DNA of 53,811 nucleotides, from contig JAJDZE010000044.1 of the NCBI GenBank assembly GCA_022824805.1, positions 1-53,811 of the forward strand, read 5' to 3'. The first letter of the stretch is position 1; every line of letters starts with the position of its first letter. Positions 8,085-15,686 of the stretch are shown here, in pieces. Origin of the DNA: Acidimicrobiia bacterium. Lineage in GTDB: Bacteria > Actinomycetota > Acidimicrobiia > Acidimicrobiales > Poriferisodalaceae. The notes below the pieces were generated by a model. That model was not told the origin of the DNA, made no database searches, and saw only the letters and a list, made by a program, of their open reading frames with translations. The position numbers were made by a program, and so were the translations under genes.

Positions 8085-9841
8085 GGACCGAGCGTCAGGC
8101 TGAGCGACCGCAGTTCGCCATCGCCGGACAGCACCAGCGTGCCCGACATGGATCCCCGTTGCGCCAACGGCAACGCGTCGCTCTGCGTTGCGGTGAACAG
8201 GCCCTCAAGCGGCAGCGAGCTGTCTGCCGCCGTGCCGCGTGCCGCGAGGCGCATCTCGACGGTCTCGCCGTTGCCGGCGTCGATCACCAGCAGTGCGCTG
8301 AACCGCTGCTGCGCCGTGGGGTCGGCGGGGTCTGCTGCCGTCAGCGATGCGCTGCTCGGCGTGAGCAGGTTGAGCGGCTCGTCGGTGGTGCTCACGCTGA
8401 CCGTCGTGTCGCCCGGCTGGCCGTCGGCCTCGCCGGCCTCGCTGGTGGTGGTGACGGTGAGCACCAGCGCGCCGCTCACGTCATAGCGGCCGGCGCCGGC
8501 CGGGGTGAAGGCGAGCTCGCCGCCGTCGATCGATCCCGATGACACGCTCGTCACCGCAGGCGCCGCGCCGGCTGGGGCGGCCGAGCCGCCGGCCACGGCC
8601 GTGGGCGACTGCTCTGTGGATCTGGCAATGATGACGGCCTCGGCGTCGGCTGGGTCGGCCGCGGCCGGCGAGGGCCCGACTGACGGCGTGGCCGCTGCAC
8701 TCACGTCGGCCGAGCTGGCGACAGCCGAGGCGGCCGAGCTTCCGGCAACCGCGGCGCCGTCGCCGGTGATGTCGGCACTGGCCTGACGGCTCGCTGCCAC
8801 CACTGCCAGCAGCTCCGCCCTGGGGTCGGGTGCGGCGGCCGGCGGCACCACGACCGGTGCGTCGGGCGCAGGTGCTTCGACGGCAAGCGGCGTGAACACC
8901 TCCACCACCGAATCGGGCAGCACCCGCTCGGCGGCTCGGTGCACGGGCGAGTCGACCGTGGGCGCCACGACCGCAGTCGCCAGGCCCAGGCCCACAGCGG
9001 CCTTGGCGATCATCGGCACGCCGACTACCGCTGTGCCCGTTGCAGCAGCGCCCGCGACTGCGGTGCCCGCAGCAGCCGAACCCGCCACGGCGCCGCCGGT
9101 GAGCGCAGCACCCGCCGTCGCAGCACCCGCCGTCGCAGAGCCCGACAGCGCAGCACCTGCCACAGCAGTGCCGGCCGCCGTGGAGCCCGCTGCAGCGGAT
9201 CCGGCAGCGGCGCCCGGCGCGCTCGACGACAGCGCTGAGGCTGCCCGCTCGCCGCGGCGCAGCAGGCCCACCAGCGCAACCGGCGCGGCAGCCGCCAGAC
9301 GCAGCGCCGAACGCACGGCGTTGCGGGCACGCGACACCCGGGCACGGGCATTGTCCTCGGAGATGCCGGCTGTCTCGGCAATCTCCTCATAGGACAGCTC
9401 GTCGACGAAGCGAAGCATGAGCGCTTCGCGGTACTGCTCCGACAGGCCCTCGACGGCGCCTGCCAGCTCGGAGTTGTCGAGATCGAGCCCAAGCTGGCCC
9501 TCGACGGTGGGCGGGGTGTTCAGCGCCTCGCCGTTCGACCTGTAGCGCTCGGTCTTCTCGTCGTCGCGGCGGCGGCGATTGCCCTCGTCGGCGCAGACAT
9601 TCGACAGGATGCGGTGCAGCCACGGACCCACGCGGTAGTTGCCGTTGAACCGGGGCATGGCCCGCAGCGCCCGCGCCAGTGCTTCCTGCACGGCGTCTTC
9701 GGCGGCATCGGGGCATCGCAGGCGACGGCGCGCGTGACCGATCAGCTGGGGACGGTACTCGCGTACCAGCTCGGCGAACGCTTCGTCGTCGCCGGCCTGG
9801 TACGCAATGACCAGATCTCGATCTGCAAGTCGAAAAGCCAT
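8081..9841 (-). CDS. ECF-type sigma factor with long repeat-rich, membrane-spanning-like C-terminal extension
   Basis: A 586-residue protein; typical ECF sigma factors have about 200. Residues 1-90 are sigma region 2 (DAAEDAVQEALARALRAM, YRVGPWLHRILSNVCAD). Residues about 125-185 are region 4 (LSEQYREALMLRFVDELSY, ISEDNARARVSRARNAVR). Residues about 209-275 form about 13 five-residue repeats of the type AAGTA/VAGAA with Gly fixed at position three. A hydrophobic stretch at about 275-308 (MIAKAAVGLGLATAVV) could cross the membrane. The remaining Ala/Pro/Ser-rich and beta-like region (to 586) would then lie outside. No separate anti-sigma gene is adjacent, so the extension may replace it (inference). 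Confidence 0.85.
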   Translation of the reverse strand: MAFRLADRDLVIAYQAGDDEAFAELVREYRPQLIGHARRRLRCPDAAEDAVQEALARALRAMPRFNGNYRVGPWLHRILSNVCADEGNRRRRDDEKTERYRSNGEALNTPPTVEGQLGLDLDNSELAGAVEGLSEQYREALMLRFVDELSYEEIAETAGISEDNARARVSRARNAVRSALRLAAAAPVALVGLLRRGERAASALSSSAPGAAAGSAAAGSTAAGTAVAGAALSGSATAGAATAGAALTGGAVAGSAAAGTAVAGAAATGTAVVGVPMIAKAAVGLGLATAVVAPTVDSPVHRAAERVLPDSVVEVFTPLAVEAPAPDAPVVVPPAAAPDPRAELLAVVAASRQASADITGDGAAVAGSSAASAVASSADVSAAATPSVGPSPAAADPADAEAVIIARSTEQSPTAVAGGSAAPAGAAPAVTSVSSGSIDGGELAFTPAGAGRYDVSGALVLTVTTTSEAGEADGQPGDTTVSVSTTDEPLNLLTPSSASLTAADPADPTAQQRFSALLVIDAGNGETVEMRLAARGTAADSSLPLEGLFTATQSDALPLAQRGSMSGTLVLSGDGELRSLSLTLGP

Positions 9842-9957
9842 GGCTCGAACAGGGGTACGGGAAGGCGCCTAGGCCTTCGATACAGCCGATGCTACCGCAC
9901 CCCTGTCACAGCCTCATATTCGCTTTGCTGTCACATTTGGCCCCCCAGAGCCGTTAC

Positions 9958-9998
9958 GCGCGTCAGCGGCGGACGACTCGCGCCCGCCGCTGACGCGC
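9958..9998. terminator. Strong hairpin after the CWB2 gene ending at 10015
   Basis: A perfect 15-bp stem (GCGCGTCAGCGGCGG and its complement) with an 11-nt loop. It lies 17 bp beyond the stop of the minus-strand gene at 10015. There is no clear T-run, as is common in high-GC actinobacteria. It separates that gene from the sigma-factor gene, which starts at 9841, so the sigma/CWB2 pair probably has its own promoter in 9842-9957. Confidence 0.7.
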
Positions 9999-10014
9999 CT
10001 GCGACAAGCTGCTG

Positions 10015-12729
10015 TCAGCCGGTGGCGCGCGCCACGCGGATGCCCGCCTGGGCCGCATTCGTGTTGCCCGACAGGTCGTACACAGTCCCTGCCCGCACGG
10101 CGGCAATCGACTGCGTGCCGGGCAGGGTGGCCGAGCTGCCTGCCAGCACCCGGGCCGTCAGCGTGCCGTCGCCGTCGGCGGCGTCGGTGCTGCACCCGGC
10201 TTCGAGGGAGTCACCGCTGGCGTCGGTGGCGTCGGCGGCGATGATCTTCACCGGCGGGGTGTTGCCGAAGTCGACGCCGTTGAGAGCGAAGTCGTCGCTG
10301 CCGTCGCCGTCGGCGTCGATGCGGATGAGCCGGGGCTCGGGCTGCTGGGCTTGCTTCGCGGCATCGCTGCCGTCATCGCCATAGACGCAGTCGCGGACGG
10401 TCTTGGTCCATTCCACCTTCAGCACAGCGGTGCTCTGGCCGCCCGTGAACGGCACGCGGGTGGGGGTGTCGACCAAGCGCTTGCTGTCGCTGGTGTCATT
10501 GACGTCGAACAATGCACCAAAGCCGCTATGCCGCTTCAGCGCTGCTTGCACCTCAGCCACCGTGGTCGCCTCGCCGGTGTTCCGCAGTGTCACGATCACC
10601 AGCCGGCGGGCCGAGGCGGACAGCTCCACCGAGACCTTCTGCGCCGGGCGCCAGTTGCCCGGCCGACTGGTGCGCTGGTCGACCTCCACGGTCCAGTTGT
10701 TGCCGGCCACGCCGGAGGCACCGCCCGGATTCTTCGCGGTGATGACCAATGCATCGAGCACCGCGTCGACGCCGTCGAGACCGTCAGCGGTGGCCTTCAG
10801 GCTGGCCTTCGCCGCCGTGAAGTGCGCCGGGTCGGTGACCGTGATGCGCTCGACGCCCGGCTGGGTGGTGTCGCGGACCACCACCACCCTGGCGGCCGTG
10901 TTCTTGTTGCCGACGAGATCGGCCAGCAGGTCCGCAGGGATCGACACATTGTCGCCGTCTTTGAGCTGGCCGAATGCCTCGGGAACATCGACCTCGAATC
11001 GCAGCTTGCCCACCGGGTCATCGAAGCTCACGTTCGCACTCCGCGCATCAGCGCCGCTGCGGGTGAGCACAAGCCGGAGATCGGCGCCGGCGACCGCACG
11101 GAGCGGTTCGACGGACGCCACCGTGATCTGCCGGCTGCCGGCAACGGCGCGGATGGTCAGCGCCGGGGGCGTCGTGTCGTCGGCAATCACGTGCTCGGTC
11201 CTGCCCACCCGTGCGCTGTTGGCGAAGGCACGGATCACGCCGCCCTCCACACCGACACGATCACGCTCCTGCAGCTTGTTCGCCTCCGCGCAGTCGGCCG
11301 GCGTGCCCGTCGCCGTGAGGGCGGTACCGATGGCCACGGTCACCCTGGTGGCGCGCCCGCCGGTTCCGGCGTCCCTTCTCACATGGCTGCCGACGGGCAG
11401 CGGGCGATTCCGGAAGAGATAGCTCGTGAAGTTCTCGGCGTCGCCGGTCGTCACGCTGCTCGCGATGTCGTCGTTGTGGCCCCAGCGCACGGGCTCGCTG
11501 AAGCTGACGGTGAAGTGGCAGCCGCCTTCGAACGCCATCACCCTCGCGCCCACTGCATCGAGGCCGGCCGCGTCGACGGCCGCATCCACCGCACGCTGCG
11601 ATACAGCCGCCGTGCCGCCGAACACGGTGAGCCGCAGCTTGCCGTCGCGGTCGCCCTGCACAAAATCGCCCGATCGCAGGAACTCGCTCACCGCGGCGGG
11701 CACGGAGTCGAGATCGGTCAGCAGCAACGGTGCGCACAGTTCGCCGAGCAGCGGCCCGCTGACGATGGCGTCGGGCGAACGCCACGCGAAGGCCAAGCCG
11801 AGCTCGCCGTTGTCGCGGAAACAGCTCTGCGGGGTGTCGATGCCCAGCAGCGCCTTGGCGACGTCGATAGCGGTGCCGAAGCGGTCGGCGCCCTGCCAGC
11901 GATCCACGGTGATGCCCAAGCCGGTCACGTCGTTCTCGACGGCCGTGCTCACCGCAGACCGGCCGCCCAGGATGATCACATGCTCCACCGCGTGGTCGCG
12001 CAGGTACAGGTAGGCCCCGCCGGGCAGCTCGGCGGACGGGGTGAGCAGGATGGGGTGCTGGCCCTTGTACGCCAGCGGCCCCGCCGCGAGCGCATCGGCA
12101 AATGCCTGGCCCGTCGCCAGCAACGCGGTGCGGCCCTTGATCCCGAACTCGCCGGCACGGCCCGCGAGGCCCGGCCCGACCAGCTTGGCGATCTCGGCTG
12201 CAGCGCCATAGGACGTGCCGAGGTCCCCAACGCGATACACGGCCACGCCCGCAAGGGCGCCGATATCGCGCTCCACCCGCGCCGACACCACGTTGTCGTC
12301 ACCCACGACGTACACGGTGGATATGCGATTCCCGGTGATGAACGCCTTGACGGCGTCGGGCAGGGCATCGGGCTCTGTCAGCAGCAGCGGAGCGTCGTGA
12401 CGGCGCGACAATGCCGGCACCGGCAGTGCGTAGCCGAAGTGCTCGTCGCGGCCGGAAGTGACAATGACCGTGTCGACCGCCACCGCCCGAAGCTCGCGGG
12501 CTTCGTCGACGTAGGCCTCAGCGATCGCCACCGCCGTCGCATAGCGATCAGCGCCGGCGAGGCGCGTCGGCGTCTCCACGGTGGAGGCCGCGCCGTGCGC
12601 CGGGCTCGACCCGATGGCAAGCACGCTCGCAGCCAGCGCCAAGGCCATCAGCACCCCGACGATGCGGGTTCGGGCTCGGGAGTCGGCGCGGGCTCGGGTT
12701 CGGGAGTCGGCAGGCGGAAGGCGATTCAT
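10015..12729 (-). CDS. CWB2-repeat surface protein with Ig-like C-terminal region
   Basis: 904 residues. The N-terminus is Arg-rich (encoded by a short DNA repeat), then a signal peptide (VGVLMALALAASVLAIGSS, AHGAA). Three CWB2 units follow in residues about 50-370: TRLAGADRYATAVAIAEAYV, YRVGDLGTSYGAAAEIAKL and RWQGADRFGTAIDVAKALLG. PLLLTEP and PILLTPS loops match the ILL-type motif known from clostridial CWB2 domains. Residues about 380-900 are beta-rich, with GGCHFTVSFSEPVRW, VAGNNWTVEVD and TAVLKVEWTKTV. It is most similar to its neighbour at 12889. It is probably attached to the envelope; the ligand is unknown. No LPxTG motif or C-terminal anchor is seen. Confidence 0.88.
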   Translation of the reverse strand: MNRLPPADSRTRARADSRARTRIVGVLMALALAASVLAIGSSPAHGAASTVETPTRLAGADRYATAVAIAEAYVDEARELRAVAVDTVIVTSGRDEHFGYALPVPALSRRHDAPLLLTEPDALPDAVKAFITGNRISTVYVVGDDNVVSARVERDIGALAGVAVYRVGDLGTSYGAAAEIAKLVGPGLAGRAGEFGIKGRTALLATGQAFADALAAGPLAYKGQHPILLTPSAELPGGAYLYLRDHAVEHVIILGGRSAVSTAVENDVTGLGITVDRWQGADRFGTAIDVAKALLGIDTPQSCFRDNGELGLAFAWRSPDAIVSGPLLGELCAPLLLTDLDSVPAAVSEFLRSGDFVQGDRDGKLRLTVFGGTAAVSQRAVDAAVDAAGLDAVGARVMAFEGGCHFTVSFSEPVRWGHNDDIASSVTTGDAENFTSYLFRNRPLPVGSHVRRDAGTGGRATRVTVAIGTALTATGTPADCAEANKLQERDRVGVEGGVIRAFANSARVGRTEHVIADDTTPPALTIRAVAGSRQITVASVEPLRAVAGADLRLVLTRSGADARSANVSFDDPVGKLRFEVDVPEAFGQLKDGDNVSIPADLLADLVGNKNTAARVVVVRDTTQPGVERITVTDPAHFTAAKASLKATADGLDGVDAVLDALVITAKNPGGASGVAGNNWTVEVDQRTSRPGNWRPAQKVSVELSASARRLVIVTLRNTGEATTVAEVQAALKRHSGFGALFDVNDTSDSKRLVDTPTRVPFTGGQSTAVLKVEWTKTVRDCVYGDDGSDAAKQAQQPEPRLIRIDADGDGSDDFALNGVDFGNTPPVKIIAADATDASGDSLEAGCSTDAADGDGTLTARVLAGSSATLPGTQSIAAVRAGTVYDLSGNTNAAQAGIRVARATG

Positions 12730-12888
12730 CGGTGGCTCCTGTCACAAGGCGGGCAGAGCGAATCTATCTGCCCACCCGACCTCTTTCAACTTATTTTGTG
12801 CGTTTCCAACTACTTCACGAAATTTCATACATCGTGACGGCACAACAGCTCAGCACAACAGCCCAACACAACAGCCCAGCACCACCCC

Positions 12889-15546
12889 TCAGCGCACCCG
12901 CACAGGCACACGCAGCTGCGGCTGGTTGAAGTTCCCGCCGAAGTCGTACACCGTCGAGGCCCCGATGGCCGCACGCGACGCGGCCGAGGGAAGGTCGCGC
13001 AGGTCGGTCGCGTGCAAGCGGGCCACGATCGTGCCCGTGGCGACGCTGGGCGCGGTGTAGTCGCATGCCCCAGTGCCCTGCTGCACCGATGCCGAATCGG
13101 TCGTGCCGCCGACGAACGTCACGCTGCTGTTCGGGTCGAACACCCTGCCGTTCATCGCGAAATCGGCGCTGCGGTCGCCGTCGGTGTCGATCACGATGCC
13201 CGACAGCCTGATCGGATCAGTGCCCAGAATGCAGCCCTGCACTGCCTCGGTCCACTTCACCGCAATGTCCACCGTGCTGGCGCCGCCGCCGAAGCGCACC
13301 CTGCCGGTGTCGGCCCGCACCGTCCAGTCGGCAGTGTCGGCACGCACCTGCACATCGAACAGCTCGCTGAAGCGGCTGTCCGACCTCAGGTCTGCGGCCA
13401 GCGCCGCCAGCGTCCAGCCGTCGAGCGCGTCGATGCCGATCGAGCGCCGGGTGGTCGAGAACGTCAGCTCCGAGCCTTGGCCCTCCCTCCAGCTCTCCGG
13501 CGCACGCTTCAGCACCTCGACCTCCACCGACCAGCGGTTGCCCGCCGCGCCGTCAGCGGCGGTGCCCGCCCTGGCGGTCAGCTGCATCGGCCCGTTGCCG
13601 GGCGAGCCGCCTGCGGTGCCGAACAGTTGCGCCGTGGCAACCGCCACCGCCGCAGGCTCGCTCACCTCGACGCTGTCGGCTCGCGGCGGCAAGGCGTCGG
13701 TGACCACGCGGGCCCTCGCCTGCGTGTTGCCATTGCCCGCCAAATCCTCGAACTGATCGGCCGGGATCACCACGCTGTCGTTGGCCTCGAGGCCCTTGCC
13801 GTTGTCGAACCCGGCGGGAATGTAGGCAAGGAAGGCCGTGGCGCCTTGCGCGATGGTGGCTGTCTCCACGAACGGCGTGCCGCCCGCCCGCTGGAACTCC
13901 ACGTTGAGGCCGGCCCGGCCCACGGGCGCCTGCACGGACTCGTTGCTGGTGATCAGCACGAACTGCGCGCCGAGCACCGCGCGTATCGACAGCCGGGGGC
14001 GCGACCGGTCGGCGCGCGCTGTCGCAGTCACCCGCCGCACCACACGACTGTCGAACGCAGCGCGAATGGCACCGCCGGCCACGCCGACGCTTTCGCCGGC
14101 CTCCAGCGGCTCGGCACAGTCGGTGACCGCGCTCGCATCGGCGAATCGCGAACCTCCGCCCAGCACCAGTGTGACCTGCCGGGTGCTCTGGGCGCTGCCC
14201 GCGCTCACCACCGCAGCCGTGCCGCTGAGCGATTCGCTGTCGCGGGTGTAACTCGAGGCCTGCGACGCATCGGCTGTGCGGACGGCCTCATCGAAGGTGA
14301 CGGTGATCTCGCACCCTCCCTCGGTGGCGAAGAGCCGTGCGGCGACCGTGCTGAGCGAGGCGGCCCGGGTGGCAGCAGTGAGCGCGATCCGCGACACGGC
14401 TGCGGTGCCGCCGAACACGGTCATGGTGAGGCGCCCGTCGGCGTCGCCCCCGAACAGCTCCGTCGATGACAGTGCCGCTCTGGTGGCCGACGGCAGCGTG
14501 CGGTGGTCGGTCAGCAGCAGCGGTGCGCACATCTCGCCCAGCAGCGGCATGCTCACGATGGCGTCGGGCAAGCGAAGCCCCGACGCCAAGCCCACGTCTG
14601 CGCCGTCGAAGCAGCGCTGAGGCGAGCCGACGTCGAGCAGTGCGCGGGCAACCTCGGCGGCGGTGGCGTACCGGTCGGGGCCGAACCAGCGGGTGGTGCT
14701 CATGCCCAGCGCATCGAGCCTGCGCTCGACCGACGTGCTCACCGCGGCACTGCCGCCCAGGATCACCACATGGGCGGTGCCGCTGCGGTCGAGGAAGCCG
14801 ACCACCTCGTCAGGAAGCCGGTCGCGCTGCGTCAGCAGAATGGGGTGCTGGCCGCGGTAGGCCAGCGGCCCAGCAGCCAGCGCGTCGGGGATCTTCTCGC
14901 CCGTGGCCAGCAGCACGGTGCGGCCCCGGCGCCCGAAGTCGCCCGGCTGTCCGGCGCTCACGCCGGTGCGGGCGGCCACCGCGACGGCGGTGGCGTACAC
15001 GTCGTTGCTGCCGACGCGCTCGATGCTCACCCCGTCGAGATCGTCGATGGCCGCAGCGACATCGGCCGACACCGCATCGGTGCCGCCCACGATGATCACG
15101 CGCTCGATCTCGTGGCGCTCGATGAACCGGCGCACAGAGCCGAGCAGCCGGCTGGGCTCGGTGAGCAGCACCGGGGCCTGGTGCCGGCGCGAGAGCGCCG
15201 GGGCCGGCAGCACGTAGCCGAGGTGCTCGTCGAGACCGGAGGTGACGATGACTGTGTCGACCTCGGCCCGGCCGCTCTCGGCGCCTTCGATGAGGTCGAC
15301 GTACGCGTCGGCGATCTCGATGGCTGTGCCGTACCGCGTGGCGCCGCTGAGACGGTTCGACTCCACCTCCGCAGCCGACGCCTGGGCCGGATCGCTGCCC
15401 ACGGCCAGCACGCCGGCGGCGATGATCAGCGCGCTCAGCACCCGCGCCGCGCGCCGCCCGTGCGGCAGGCCACGGCGTGACCGCAGCAGCGCTCGGCTGC
15501 CGTTCGAATCGGGCCTGTCACCGGCCTGCGCAGCTGGCACTCGCAT
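12889..15546 (-). CDS. CWB2-repeat surface protein, paralogue of 10015-12729
   Basis: 885 residues from an ATG preceded by GGGGAG at 7 nt. Signal peptide at about 32-55 (VLSALIIAAGVLAVGSD). CWB2 units: NRLSGATRYGTAIEIADAYV, IERVGSNDVYATAVAVAART and TRWFGPDRYATAAEVARALL. They share the VIVTSGLDEHLGYVLPAPAL block with the downstream paralogue. The C-terminal half repeats the same order of motifs (GGCEITVTFDEAVRT, AAGNRWSVEVEV, STVDIAVKWTEAVQ), so the two genes arose by whole-gene duplication. The 159-bp gap before the next gene contains short ACAACAGCCC direct repeats and an AT-richer stretch that could be its promoter. Confidence 0.88.
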   Translation of the reverse strand: MRVPAAQAGDRPDSNGSRALLRSRRGLPHGRRAARVLSALIIAAGVLAVGSDPAQASAAEVESNRLSGATRYGTAIEIADAYVDLIEGAESGRAEVDTVIVTSGLDEHLGYVLPAPALSRRHQAPVLLTEPSRLLGSVRRFIERHEIERVIIVGGTDAVSADVAAAIDDLDGVSIERVGSNDVYATAVAVAARTGVSAGQPGDFGRRGRTVLLATGEKIPDALAAGPLAYRGQHPILLTQRDRLPDEVVGFLDRSGTAHVVILGGSAAVSTSVERRLDALGMSTTRWFGPDRYATAAEVARALLDVGSPQRCFDGADVGLASGLRLPDAIVSMPLLGEMCAPLLLTDHRTLPSATRAALSSTELFGGDADGRLTMTVFGGTAAVSRIALTAATRAASLSTVAARLFATEGGCEITVTFDEAVRTADASQASSYTRDSESLSGTAAVVSAGSAQSTRQVTLVLGGGSRFADASAVTDCAEPLEAGESVGVAGGAIRAAFDSRVVRRVTATARADRSRPRLSIRAVLGAQFVLITSNESVQAPVGRAGLNVEFQRAGGTPFVETATIAQGATAFLAYIPAGFDNGKGLEANDSVVIPADQFEDLAGNGNTQARARVVTDALPPRADSVEVSEPAAVAVATAQLFGTAGGSPGNGPMQLTARAGTAADGAAGNRWSVEVEVLKRAPESWREGQGSELTFSTTRRSIGIDALDGWTLAALAADLRSDSRFSELFDVQVRADTADWTVRADTGRVRFGGGASTVDIAVKWTEAVQGCILGTDPIRLSGIVIDTDGDRSADFAMNGRVFDPNSSVTFVGGTTDSASVQQGTGACDYTAPSVATGTIVARLHATDLRDLPSAASRAAIGASTVYDFGGNFNQPQLRVPVRVR

Positions 15547-15686
15547 CGAAACGCTCCCCGTCGGCGCACAACGAATGACACACGAAGGCCGCTGTACGCC
15601 AGACGCGACGAGCGTCTCGCGGCCTCAGCCCGACAGTAGCAACGGCCGGCCGCAACTCTGCGCCACCGCAGCCGCATGCGGCACGG

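Noticed and set aside
8892-9392. Plus-strand Ala/Pro-rich frame opposite the sigma-factor repeats
   Set aside because: It is the antisense of the pentad repeat and shows no start signal or domain.
10351-12837. An 828-codon open frame on the plus strand opposite a CWB2 gene, and similar long antisense frames at 5562-8486, 18462-21593 and 16191-18344
   Set aside because: They mirror the GC-rich third positions of the real genes, have His/Arg/Gly-rich composition without domains, and the opposite strand carries signal peptides and CWB2 motifs.
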